A stretch of DNA of 64,000 bases from Mycoplasmopsis agassizii (GTDB lineage Bacteria; Bacillota_I; Bacilli_A; Mycoplasmatales; Metamycoplasmataceae), in assembly GCF_002272945.1 (NCBI RefSeq), contig NZ_NQMN01000002.1:358496-422495 (forward strand), given 5' to 3'. The notes under the pieces were generated by a model, which saw nothing but the letters and a program-made list of their open reading frames with translations, did not search any database and was not told the DNA's origin. The first letter of the stretch is position 1. Every line of letters begins with the position of its first letter. Shown here piece by piece: positions 1 to 10,306 of the stretch. The translations under genes and the position numbers were made by a program.

Positions 1-1929
1 GAGAAAAATAAAGATATTTCTCCTATCACTAAACAATATATTTTACAAAATCAAAATTTTGTAAATTCATTAGAAGGGTCATTATCAGATCTTTCCTTTT
101 ATACAATTAGTAAGACAACTCCTTACATTAACTTTGTTTTTAAAAATAGAAAAAATTTAGAAACTAATTTATTTTTGCTTGCAGGCAAAGAAAATTCTGT
201 ATCAATCAACTCATATGAAGATGCGAGCTGAAAACCTCAAGCAAAAATTAATCAAGAAAAATCCTCAAAATTAGATTTTCAATATAACTACGATGTTTTT
301 AAATTTGAAAAGCAATTTGAATTAGTTGGTGCTCTGGAACAACGAAAAAAAGATGCTTTATTCAAAAAATTATTAAAAGAAAAAGTAATCGATACTGAAA
401 TCAAAAAAATTAAATTAGGTATCTATGAAGCTACTGGTAGCGTATCAAAAAACAATATTTTATTTAGTGACCAAAATATTCATTATTACAAAGAAGGAGG
501 AAAAGAACAATACAATATTACTAATGAAAAATACACTGATAAACTTTTATCTGTAATTGCAGGCAAAAATGGTGTAGATTTATTTGTGGATGATATATAT
601 AGTGTTTATGATCATAAAGATAATGCTGAGTGACAAAAGTTTGTAGATAGAAATGCTGTCATGTCTCAAAAAATAGCAAAGTATGATTGATTAATATCCT
701 CAGGCGTTAAAGTTATAAATAACAGTTGAGATCAAACTTTCACTAGAGATAGTGCAGAGAAACATAATTATGGATATAATTATGATGCTTATTATTATGA
801 TTTTATAGCTAGAAAATATGGAATAATAAATGTTTTTCATTCTGGATCTTCGCGCGATGAAGGTGACTATGTGATAGCATTAGGCAAACTTTCTCATAAT
901 AGCGTAATTGTAGGTTCTTCTAATTTAAGTGGAGATAAACTGAGTGATTTCTCAGAATATAGAACTTCTGATAAAAATATAATAACTAAACCCTTAATTG
1001 TTGCTCCAGGCGAAATCTATCATTTTGAATCTTTTGTTAATGATAATGAAAGCATAACTGCGAGTGGAAATTTACGTGGTTCTTGATTTTCTGCTGCCCT
1101 TGTTAGTGGGTTAATAACTATGCTACTTAGAAATAACTACAATCTTGTAGGCAGACCTGAAGCCGTTCTAGCTATTTTAACTGCGGGTTCACGAAAAATT
1201 GAAGGTTATGGACCAAATAACCCTAATAGTTTAAATAATCAAGTGGGTGCTGGGTTAGTGAATTATGAATTAATGCAAAAAGCAGCTAATAATATTCAAA
1301 ATATAAATGTTAGTGAAAGTAATAGAAAGCAAGAAATTGCTTTGCCAAATTTAGAAAAAGGACAAACACTATCTATTTCTACTGCATGATTGTTTGATGC
1401 AGGATATTCAACCAACCGAGAATATAGACCATCATTACCAGAAACACCTGGTGAAAAACCAAAATGGGACAAAAGATGAGATAGCATGGTTAGCACCAAT
1501 ACATACTCATCATACACTCAACATATGTATAATATATACGATGGACTTCATGCTCAAAAAATGAAGGAATGAAACAAGAAATCAAAAGTATATGAACAGG
1601 CTCTAGAAGTTCAAAGAAATTTCGATAAAAATCATTCCAGATATGCTAATGGAAAATATGAAAGTGAATGAAAGTCAATTGATTATCTTAAAGAAAAATA
1701 TGGTGAAAACTGGTATATACCAACGGATATAGATCTTAAGGTTGAGAAGCTAAATGAATCAAATGGAGAATGAGAGATTGTGGGTAATTCTGCTTCTTAC
1801 ACAAGCAATATTGAGTTTATAAGAATACAAATTAAAGAAAGCGGAAAATATAGAGCAGTTATTAGACAATATGGGCAAACAAGGGGTGAAACTAGCACAA
1901 AGGGTGTAATGACTTATGTCATTAGTTAG
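1..1929 (+). CDS. S8 subtilisin-like protein A, catalytically degenerate, 5' end outside window
   Basis: Open for 642 codons from the first base, reading TGA as Trp. It is a homologue of the intact S8 protease at 39797-41905 along its whole visible length, including the C-terminal region. The catalytic sites are altered. The Asp-site segment reads GIYEATG (Glu). The His site is Tyr (codon 532-534). The oxyanion Asn of the SGN motif is Ser (codon 847-849). The catalytic Ser of GTSxSAP is Trp, giving GSWFSAA (codon 1084-1086). The frame is otherwise uninterrupted, so this is either an exported pseudo-enzyme or a gene at an early stage of decay. The last 14 bases overlap the start of the following lipoprotein, the same overlap as in the intact copy, which suggests translational coupling. 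The family call is firm; that it is inactive is inferred from the lost residues. Confidence 0.85.
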
Positions 1930-3208
1930 TAAAAAGTTGTTATTTGCTATTTCCACAACTTCATTATTTATATCTGCTTCAGTAGCAATTAGTTGTTCAA
2001 ATTTTGATGAAAATGATTTTTTTGAAACGAACTTTTTTAATACAGTAATGCTTGAACAGTCAATTGATTATGGTACAAAAAAAATTAAAGTAGGAGTTTT
2101 TGATCCTGAAATGATTTCTGAAATTTATGATGAAGATTTTGATAAATTAGAACCTGCGTTAATATCTACAAACTATCAGTTAAAAGAATTCGTTGAAAAG
2201 TGAAGACAATTAATTTTAAAACATTTAGATGTAAAACAAAGAGTTGTTGGTGCATCTTTAGAAGTAAGAAAGAAGGTAGAAAATAAATTAGAAAAAGCAA
2301 TCAATTTATTTACTAAAAATTATGATGCAGAATTCTTTAAAAAGAATATAGTTATAATTGATTTTGGCGGGAAAATTCAACCTCTTGGTCCAGACGAAAA
2401 GATTGCTTCTAGTTCAGCCTTTAAAATTAACAATTTACATAAAATTAAGGTTGAAGGTAATCAAATTACTTTAGAATATTTTAGTGAAAAGTAATTTTTT
2501 CTTAAAAAAGAAGAATATGCGCAACCATATTCTGCTATTTATTCTTTAGATAGAAAAATGTTTGATTTAGGTTCAAATAATTATGTGATTAAAAAACAAC
2601 TAAAACAGCCACGTACAAATCCCCAAACTTCATCAAGATTTTTAGATTATTTTTCATACATTACGCAAGATCTTTCAAGGTTTGAAGATATAGAAAACAC
2701 AATCTGAGATAAAAAAAATCTTGATAGTTACACCAAATTTGCAACAATTATTATAAAGTCTGAATCAGAACTAAAAAGCCTTCTAGAAAAATATAGTCAG
2801 GCTTTTAAAAATAAATTTTCCAAGGATTTTCCAATAGAAACATCAGATAAAATAATTAAAGATTTTTCAGATGATTACTTCAAAGATAATGTTCTAGTTT
2901 TACTTTCGGGCTTTGGTTGACCAGGACACGCTTTCTTGTTTTCTGATACTATTGAACGCTCTTATGATGTTAGTATAGTTGAAAACAATTTAAAGTTTAC
3001 GGTTTTCTTTTTCAATATCCCTATGCTATTGAATCCAGATAAAGCAGATGAGAGCAAAGCTTATTATGGTTATAAATCTAATAGAGATTTCAAGGGAATT
3101 GCAAGCCGATCTAATGAATCGCACACACAATTTCTAAAACTTCCCAAAAGATTAATTAAAGATTTAGATAAAATAAAAGCAACGCTTGAACTTAAGGACT
3201 GACCCTAA
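1916..3208 (+). pseudogene. S8-partner lipoprotein A, interrupted by in-frame stop
   Basis: The start ATG lies inside the end of the S8-like gene. A signal peptide ends in the lipobox AISC, giving a predicted membrane-anchored surface lipoprotein. The sequence aligns with the lipoproteins at 37530, 41892, 55863 and 57523, sharing YSLDRKMFDL, SYITQDLSRF and a C-terminal HTQFLKLPKRL segment (QHTLFFKLPKNL in relatives). A TAA at 2492-2494 interrupts the frame after about 192 residues. The same frame then continues with good similarity to 3208, so this is one nonsense mutation rather than two genes. A product made from the first part would hold only the N-terminal module. Function unknown. The locus looks doubly impaired, because its protease neighbour has also lost catalytic residues. 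Confidence 0.8.
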
Positions 3209-3278
3209 AATTTACTTTTGTTTGTAAACTTTTTATGTATATTTAAAAGGAAAATATTTATTGACCTAGCAAAAATAA

Positions 3279-3312
3279 ATTCTGAGCATTGAAATAAATG
3301 TTCAGAATTTTC
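3279..3312 (+). terminator. Hairpin after lipoprotein A
   Basis: Twelve-base arms, ATTCTGAGCATT and AATGTTCAGAAT, pair with one G-T wobble around a six-base loop. A short T stretch follows. It probably terminates the protease/lipoprotein A transcript. Confidence 0.55.
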
Positions 3313-3430
3313 GATTCATAACGAAGCCATAAATATTTTGTTTTTATACTTTTTAAGATTTTGATTTGCTAGTATTAAAAACTCTTAAAAACTATTTTTT
3401 ACAGGTTTTTCTATTTAAGTAATATTTTTG

Positions 3431-3436
3431 TATAAT
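3431..3436 (+). promoter_or_regulatory. -10 box of the ECF operon
   Basis: A TATAAT preceded by TG (TTTGTATAAT) lies about 40 bases before the first ECF gene. It is the only good -10 box in the gap 3209-3477, which otherwise holds the preceding hairpin and AT-rich sequence. Confidence 0.5.
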
Positions 3437-3477
3437 TTAAAAAAAAGCATTAGCTGTAGAAAGATTGTCGAATCATT

Positions 3478-4344
3478 TTGAATAACAATGTTAGCAATTT
3501 TGAAAAAATCAATAAAGATATAGCCATCAAGGTAAGTAATCTAAACTTTAAATACGGTCATTCAGATGACCTTGTTTTAAATGACATTAATTTTGAAATT
3601 AAAGCAGGTGAATTTGTTGTTTTTGTAGGCAATAACGGAAGTGGTAAATCAACTGTTGCTAAATTACTTGCAGGAGTTTTAAAACAACAAGATGGAATAA
3701 TTGAAATCTTTGGTAACAAAGTTAACAAAGATAATAAGCGCATTTTTCAAAAAATAGTAGGGATTATCTTTGATAATCCTGATTATCAATTAATTGGTGC
3801 AACTGTTAAAGATGATATTATCTTTGGGTTAGAAAACTATAATATTGATCCAAATTTAATGGATGATATTTCAGCAAAAGCACTTAAAAAAGTTGATCTA
3901 GAAGATTATGCAAATTTTGAAACCTCAAAATTAAGTGGAGGGCAAAAACAAAAAGCAACACTTGCCACAATACTAGCAAATGATCCTGAAATAATTATTT
4001 TTGATGAAGCAATGTCTATGCTTGATGAAGTAAGTAGAAAACAGATACAGATTTTTGTTGAGCAGCTCAGAAATGAAAAGCACCGAACTATCATCACCAT
4101 TTCTCATGACATGGAAGACTTACGTAAAGCAGATAAAATTTTTGTTTTCAATAATTCAAGATTAGTTAAAATTGCGACTTATGATGAATTAATTGAAAAC
4201 CCTGAAATCTTATTAAGCAATAATTTAAAATTACCTTTTTCTTGTCAGTTATCTTTTGAATTACAAAAACTAGGTGTAAAGTTAAAAACTTGTGATCATA
4301 ATGATCAATCGTTATCAGAGGAATTATGTGCAATCATCAAATAG
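3478..4344 (+). CDS. ecfA1: ECF transporter ATPase subunit EcfA1 (CbiO type)
   Basis: A 288-residue ABC ATPase of the energy-coupling factor module, which powers uptake of vitamins or metals through swappable S components. Walker A is GNNGSGKST (about residue 46), the signature is LSGGQKQKA (about residue 150), and Walker B is IIIFDEAMS followed by the switch His of TISHDM. FDNPDYQLIGATVKDDIIFG is typical of the Q-loop region of EcfA proteins. The start is set at TTG 3478; no in-frame ATG lies nearby and no strong ribosome site is seen, so this start is less certain. It overlaps the next gene by 19 bases, as is usual for ecfA1-ecfA2-ecfT operons. The ATPase itself does not reveal the substrate. 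Confidence 0.92.
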   Translation: MNNNVSNFEKINKDIAIKVSNLNFKYGHSDDLVLNDINFEIKAGEFVVFVGNNGSGKSTVAKLLAGVLKQQDGIIEIFGNKVNKDNKRIFQKIVGIIFDNPDYQLIGATVKDDIIFGLENYNIDPNLMDDISAKALKKVDLEDYANFETSKLSGGQKQKATLATILANDPEIIIFDEAMSMLDEVSRKQIQIFVEQLRNEKHRTIITISHDMEDLRKADKIFVFNNSRLVKIATYDELIENPEILLSNNLKLPFSCQLSFELQKLGVKLKTCDHNDQSLSEELCAIIK

Positions 4345-5498
4345 TTAAAGATAGATATGATTCAAAATTATTTGAAGTAATTCCTGCATTAGAAAAAAAA
4401 TTAAATTCACTAAATAAGAGTTATTTAGATAAATATAATTTTTATCTAAATAAAATTGAAGTTAACAAAAGGAATCATAAGTACCCTTTTTTAGAAGATA
4501 AATTAAAAAGTAAAATTACATATTTAATTTATAAATATGAAATTAAAGCAAACAAAATTCTTAACTTTTTAGAATTCAATAATCAGGTGTTGCGTAACAA
4601 AAATTTTAATCAACTTAAGGATAACTGAGTTGAAAGTGATCTGCATTTACATAGAACAAACTTTTTTTATTTTGATCAACCTAAAAAACCTAATCATGTT
4701 TTAAAAGAAATTGAAACAACTTTTTTAAAAAATAAAACAACAGTTATTTTAGGAAAAACAGGTAGTGGTAAAAGCACTTTGATACAACTTTTAAATGGCT
4801 TAAATTATGCAACAACTGGTTACATTAGAAACGGAAATTTTTATTTATTTTCAAATTATAAAAATTTTAATAGCGCTGATTTAAAAGCAAAATTCGGTTT
4901 AGTTTTTCAGTTTCCTGATTACCAACTTTTTGCAAACACAATTGAAGAAGAGATTTTAGCTGGACCAATTGCTTTAAAATTATCTGCAAAAAATAATCAT
5001 GATTATGCTCACAAATATTTAGCCATGGTTAAATTGCCACTCACATTTTTAAATCGTTCTCCATTTCAACTTTCTTCAGGGCAAAAAAGAAGACTTGCAA
5101 TTGCTAGTATTTTAGCTAATCAAGTTGAAACATTAATTTTAGATGAACCTAATGTAGGACTTGATCCTGCTGGTATAGATTGACTAAAAGATCTAATTAA
5201 AGAGATGAAAGAAATACAAAAAAAGCGAGTAATTACAATCACACATGATCTTGATTTTGCACTTGAAATTGCTGATCAAATTAAGGTTGTACATGAAGGT
5301 AAAATTGCTTATGATGGAGACCCTTTTTACTTGTTTAGAAATGATCAACTTTTAAGTAAATTTGAACTATCAAAACCTAATGTAATTAAATTCCAAGAAA
5401 GACTAAAAAAACAGGGAATTGATATCATTAATAATGAAGATCGAAATGTAAAAGATCTAGCAAAAACAATTACTAATTTTAGTAGAGAGAAATCATAA
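4326..5498 (+). CDS. ecfA2: ECF transporter ATPase subunit EcfA2, with N-terminal insert
   Basis: A 390-residue ABC ATPase that pairs with EcfA1. Walker A GKTGSGKST lies near residue 143, much later than usual, because a Lys/Asn-rich extension of about 100 residues precedes the core. The rest is standard: FQFPDYQLF, signature LSSGQKRRL, Walker B LILDEPNVGLDP and the switch His of TITHDLDFAL. Two in-frame TGA Trp codons fall inside it. The ATG lies within the end of ecfA1 and the last base is shared with the ATG of ecfT, so the three genes are tightly coupled. The role of the extension is unknown. Confidence 0.9.
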
Positions 5499-6484
5499 TG
5501 CATACATCACATGGATCATATTTAAATGTTGAAACAGCAGTTCATCATTTAGATGGAAGAGTAAAAATTTTGCTTGCAATTATGATGATCGTATTTGTAT
5601 TTTTACCGACAGGTTTATGGGGTTTATTGCTTTTATTAGGATTAGTTTTAACCATCTTTTTAATAGCCAAAATACCCTTAAAATTATTTTCAACTGTCTT
5701 CAAATTTGTTTTATTTTTTTTCATTTTTGTATTACTAATTAATGGCTTTTTTATTAAACCTGATCTAACTTTATCAGATACATTAAATCATCAAAATCTA
5801 GGCGCCACAATTTATTCAGGTGGTGGTCAATATGGTGGAGTTGAATGATATTCAATTAATACAAAAAGTATTTTAAGAGCACTATATATTGCTTTAAGAA
5901 TTGGTTATGTTTTATCAATAATTTTAATACTTACATCGACAACTAAATCATTAACATTAACACTTGCTTTACAAAGTTTATTAAGACCATTAGGTTATTT
6001 AAAAATTCCTGTTAAAACAATTAGTTTAATTATTTCCTTAGGTTTGCAAAGCATTCCATTACTATCTCAGGAATTTCATAAAGTAATAAAAGCACAAGCT
6101 TCTAGAGGTATTGATGTTAAAAGCCATAACATCATAAAAAAAATAAAAGCCTATTCATCAGTGATAATTCCGATGTTTGTTAATTCATTAAAAAGGTCGG
6201 AAGATTTATCATTAGCAATGGATGCAAAAGGTTTTGATATTAGAGCAAAACGTAGTACATATCATCGATTTCATCTACATTTGAAAGATATAATTATCTT
6301 TTTTATTATCTTCACAATTTTAATTTTAATCACCTTAAATTGATGAAATCAGCAATTTGTAGATGTTTCCACATCACTTACAAATTATTTAAATAATCCT
6401 AATTATTTAATTTTAAATAAAATTACAAATGATCAATCATTTTTAAGATTCATTTGATTTGTAGATTTTTTAGTTACAAAATAG
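5498..6484 (+). CDS. ecfT: ECF transporter transmembrane coupling subunit EcfT
   Basis: A 328-residue membrane protein with about five to six hydrophobic segments. The two cytoplasmic coupling motifs of EcfT, short sequences centred on Ala-Arg-Gly, are recognisable as QASRGIDV (about residue 206) and DAKGFDIRAKR (about residue 244). EcfT links the two ATPases to the substrate-binding S component. The start overlaps the ecfA2 stop by one base (TAATG). The protein ends after a further hydrophobic segment rich in TGA-coded Trp. It is in one operon with the neighbours on both sides. Confidence 0.9.
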
Positions 6485-6494
6485 AAAGGCAGTT

Positions 6495-7646
6495 ATGACA
6501 TTATTTATATCCTTAAAATATCGTTTAAAGCAAACAAAAGTATCTGCTTTTTTAATTTTATTTTTATTCTTATTTTTTATTTCATTAGGAATTTTAATTT
6601 ACGGATTATTTTATTTTATGACAGATGGAGAAGTAAATCATGGTGATCATATTGATATCCGTTATGCATTTGTTTGAAGTGAAACATCACAAATATTAAT
6701 TAGTATTGGAGCAATACTTTCCTTCATCTTTTTAGTCTTACATATTGCCTCATGATTAATAATTTATCATCATCAAATTTGATGAGTAAATTATTTAGTT
6801 AATCGCTTTTGATATAAAAATATTAATCAAAATAAAAGTAAAGAAAATCTTATTTTAGATAAATCAAAAACGTTTAAAAATAAACATTTTGATTTCATAT
6901 ATTTAAAAGTTGACAAGGTAACTTTTAAAGAAACAATTAATAGAGATTTTTTTGCAATTGATAAATTTAATACTAAAAGTGAAACCTATAAAATTGCTCT
7001 AACTGCAATTTTATTGGGCTTATCAATTGTCTTATCCATTATTGAAATACCAGGAATTATTTTGCCTTGAGGTAGTGCTTTAATGATTAGATTATTTGAA
7101 ACAATGGTGCTCTTAATTGCAATCAAAATGATAGGTAATTTTTATACCTTAATTATTGCAATTGCAAGCCCATGATTACACTTTGCAACACATGCTTTAC
7201 ACTCGCCAATAGATGTTGTTTTTTACATGATTAATAACATCTTAGTAGTCTTTCTTTTTTACTTTATTTACTACGTAATTTTTAAAGCACAAGCAAAGTT
7301 TGCTGTCGATAATAGCGAGAGTCAAAACTTACATTTAATTAATGATAGGAAGACAAAAATTAGAAAACTTTTTGCCTTATTAAGTTTTGCAGTTATTGCA
7401 GCACTATTAGAAGCCTTAGGCTTTTATGGATCATATTTTATAATTACAGGTGATTTTACATCACTTGCTCATAAATTATATTATGATAATGTTTCAGGAA
7501 GAGATTTAGTTAATTCCTTAAACGCACTTTATTTTATCTTGACAGTCACAGCTATTTTTGTTGTCAAATATGCTATCGAAGCAGCACTATTTGTCTTGAT
7601 TGAAAAGAAAATAATGTTTATAAATAAACAATTTGGATTGGTTTAA
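6495..7646 (+). CDS. ECF S component-like membrane protein
   Basis: A 383-residue polytopic membrane protein starting 10 bases after ecfT. Two N-terminal hydrophobic segments and a charged linker (residues about 95-160) precede a compact block of about six transmembrane segments. That block opens with KIALTAILLGLSIVLSIIEI, which resembles the N-terminal region of S components (substrate-binding subunits of ECF transporters). Its position right after ecfT and its fold support a dedicated S component with an extra N-terminal part. The substrate cannot be read from the sequence. It could also be an accessory membrane protein of the operon. Confidence 0.6.
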
Positions 7647-7648
7647 AA

Positions 7649-8386
7649 ATGAAAAAAAAATTAATATTAAATACCTTAATTGGTTCATCTATTTTAGGGG
7701 TTGCAGCCATTGCAATTTCTTGTTCGGGTAATGTGGAAGCGCCTAACATTACAGATTCAACACTTGCACAAATTACAGAAATGATTTCCAAAACAAGTGA
7801 TGAAAAATTCAAAACAGCTGCAGTTGAAAACTCAGCAAAACCACAAGCAGATGCTAAAAAAGCAGCATCTGAAAACTTAAATGATTTTATGGTTAATTAT
7901 GCACTTTGAATCGTTAAAAACCCTTCACTCTTGACTTTTCAAGACCTTGAAGGTAAAGCAGTTGCAACTAACACATTAGTTAAAAACAATAACATATTAG
8001 ATAGACACATTGTTACTCAGCATGAAGTTGGAGCAGATTATAGTATTGCTAATTTCTACGACATTGTTAATTCTCCTGCTGCAAGCACTGATGTAACTCA
8101 TGATCATGATGACGATGATACTAATAGTGTTAGTGATAAAACGGTTGCTTTATATATTTCATATCAAGGTGGTCTATTTTTAAGATTAGACTATAAATAT
8201 GAAGAAAATAAAGTGGAAAACTATTCAGTCAACCTAGCAGTAATTAAGTTTCCTAGCGAAGTACCTGCACAAGTTTTTACAAATGCAGCTCACTTTAGAC
8301 AATCTGGTGAAAAAGGTACTCAGTGAGATGAACTAATTAAAAAATATGGTAAGCCAGTAACTTACAAAATCACTGGTGTACAGTAA
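7649..8386 (+). CDS. Lipoprotein of the ECF operon with His/Asp-rich stretch
   Basis: A 245-residue lipoprotein that begins three bases after the S-like gene, so it is almost certainly cotranscribed with it. The signal peptide ends in AIAISC. An acidic and histidine-containing stretch, THDHDDDDTN, lies around residues 150-159 in an otherwise ordinary lipoprotein. No known family was recognised. The pairing with an ECF transporter suggests a substrate-handling or docking role at the membrane surface. The His/Asp run could bind a divalent metal, which is inference only. A terminator follows directly, so this is the last gene of the operon. Confidence 0.75.
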
Positions 8387-8411
8387 TTTTGTAAAAACAA
8401 AATTTGATTTT

Positions 8412-8450
8412 AATTTAGCATTTAAAATAAGTGCTAAATTTTTTTATTTT
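8412..8450 (+). terminator. Terminator of the ECF operon
   Basis: Arms AATTTAGCA and TGCTAAATT surround an 11-base loop and are followed by a T-rich run. It lies 25 bases after the lipoprotein stop. Confidence 0.8.
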
Positions 8451-8514
8451 CACTAGTAAAAACACACCAAGATTTTGCTAGTAATATGGGCTTATCTAAT
8501 ATATAATTTTAATA

Positions 8515-9360
8515 ATGCATATAGACGATTTTACAACTTTTATTTTTGATTTAGATGGAACCCTTTTAAATAAAAAAGGCGAGATTCCAGAAAAAAACTT
8601 AGAAATTATTGAAGAGTTAATGGAGCAAAAAAAGCACATTATTTTAGCAACAGGAAGAAGTGTTAACTTAATTAATTCATATATTGAAGCAACTAAAACT
8701 AACATGCCAATTATTTCAGTTAATGGTGCTTTAATTAAATCGCCAAGTACAGGTGAAATAATTTATGAAGATTTTATTGATAAAAAAACTGCTAAAGCAA
8801 TATATAAATTAGCTCATGAATTAGGGATTTACATTTGTATTTACACAAGCAAAGGTGCAATTTTCAATAAAAATTCTAGACAAACAAGTAATCCTATTTT
8901 TATCAGAGAACTTGAATATATTGACTTAACAAAGGATGCAACAATTGAATATGTTGTAGATAATTTTGACCAACTAGATCAACATGACATTATTAAATTT
9001 AACTTATTTGTTGAGCAAATAAGTGCTAAAACTTTTTATCTTTTCAGACAAGAATTAGAAAACATGAGTGATGATTTAAATCATTTTTTTAGTTCATTAT
9101 GAAATTATGAAGTTATGAAAAATTCATCTTCAAAAGGCAAAGGAATTCAAATTTTACATGATTTGGGAATTATTGATTTAGCAACAACAATTGTTTTCGG
9201 TGATGAAACAAATGATATTTCTTCAGCTCAATCAGGGGCAGTTTTTGTGGCAATGGCAAATTCAAATCCTGAACTTTTAAAGCACACTGAAATAGTAACT
9301 AAGAAAACAAATGATGAAGCAGGAATAGCTTATTTCATAAAAAAAGAAATGGAGTGATAA
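8515..9360 (+). CDS. HAD superfamily Cof-type sugar-phosphate phosphatase, first copy
   Basis: A 281-residue hydrolase of the Cof subfamily (type IIB cap), which dephosphorylates small phosphorylated metabolites in the cytosol. Motif I is FDLDGTLLN with the two catalytic Asp residues, motif II is ATGRS, and the metal-binding motif IV is FGDETNDIS. The ATG lies seven bases after a TATAAT at 8502-8507, so the mRNA probably has no leader. The penultimate codon is a TGA Trp, and the stop is TAA at 9358-9360, whose last A is also the first base of the next ATG. It has a tandem paralogue directly downstream. Substrate unknown. Confidence 0.88.
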
Positions 9361-10223
9361 TGCTAAAAATAAATGATTTTGACAATTTTGTTTTTGATCT
9401 AGATGGAACTCTTTTAAACAAAAAAAGCGAATTAAGTGAACACACAATTAAGGTAATTCAGAAATTAAAAAAACTAAATAAGAATGTAATTATTGCAACA
9501 GGAAGAAGTGGACATTTTATTTATAACTTATTAGAACCATTAAAAATAAGCACACCATTAATTACAATTAATGGTCAATTATTATTAAAAGAAAATAAAA
9601 TAGATGTTTTACATGCTTCAAAATTTAATCCTTTTACTTGTGATTTATTAACTAAATTTTTTGAAGAAAATAAAATTTATTCTTTTGTTTATACAACTGA
9701 TGCAGTTTATTTAGTTAATCCAATTGATAATAAATATTATGATCAAACACACCTACATGCTGAAAGAAAAAAGAATGATTTTATAAAACATAAACATGCA
9801 AAAGCAATTTTTGAAATTAAAAAATCATACTCTGAAATTAGCAATGAAAACATTTTAAAATTTGAAATTCCTACTTCATTTTTAAGTGCATCAATTTTAG
9901 AAAAACTTCAAAGATTTATCGATATGAACGCAACTGATCTTTTGCATTTTTTTAGTTCTGCTTCATATTATGAAATTCAATTACAAAACTTTTCAAAAGC
10001 AACTGGGCTAGAAAAAATTTGTCAAATTTATAATTTTGACAAATCTAAAACAATTGCTTTTGGCGACGAAACTAATGATATTGAAATGGCTAAAAACGTA
10101 AAGTTTTTTGTTGCTATGAAAAATGGAAACCACAAATTAAAAGCAATTGCAAATGATATTAGTCAATTTACTAATGATGAAGATGGTGTTGCAAAATACA
10201 TTGAAGAGCATTTTGAAATTTAA
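9360..10223 (+). CDS. HAD superfamily Cof-type sugar-phosphate phosphatase, second copy
   Basis: A 287-residue paralogue of the preceding gene with the same motifs: FDLDGTLLN, ATGRS and FGDETNDIEMA. The ATG at 9360 overlaps the preceding stop (TAATG), so translation is likely coupled. A GTG at 9354 would add two residues but is less likely. The two copies share motif spacing and differ mainly in the cap region, where substrate choice is made in this family. Ends just before a strong terminator. Confidence 0.88.
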   Translation: MLKINDFDNFVFDLDGTLLNKKSELSEHTIKVIQKLKKLNKNVIIATGRSGHFIYNLLEPLKISTPLITINGQLLLKENKIDVLHASKFNPFTCDLLTKFFEENKIYSFVYTTDAVYLVNPIDNKYYDQTHLHAERKKNDFIKHKHAKAIFEIKKSYSEISNENILKFEIPTSFLSASILEKLQRFIDMNATDLLHFFSSASYYEIQLQNFSKATGLEKICQIYNFDKSKTIAFGDETNDIEMAKNVKFFVAMKNGNHKLKAIANDISQFTNDEDGVAKYIEEHFEI

Positions 10224-10236
10224 ATAAAAAAGTACG

Positions 10237-10267
10237 AAAAGCCCCTATTTTGGGGGCTTTTACTTAT
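10237..10267 (+). terminator. Terminator of the HAD gene pair
   Basis: AAAAGCCCC and GGGGCTTTT form a GC-rich stem with a short loop, followed by a T-rich stretch. It is one of the most clear-cut terminators in the window. Confidence 0.85.
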
Positions 10268-10306
10268 TTTTTAATAATTAAATTAATTTGTTATAATGAA
10301 ATATAA

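Noticed and set aside
2936-3208. The 3' part of lipoprotein A as an independent gene
   Set aside because: It is in the same frame as the upstream part, aligns with the C-terminal module of relatives and has no signal peptide or ribosome site.
4326-5498. Several apparently split genes, such as ecfA2 in three pieces, smc in two and uvrA in two
   Set aside because: All the breaks are in-frame TGA codons at places where relatives have Trp; under code 4 the genes are intact.
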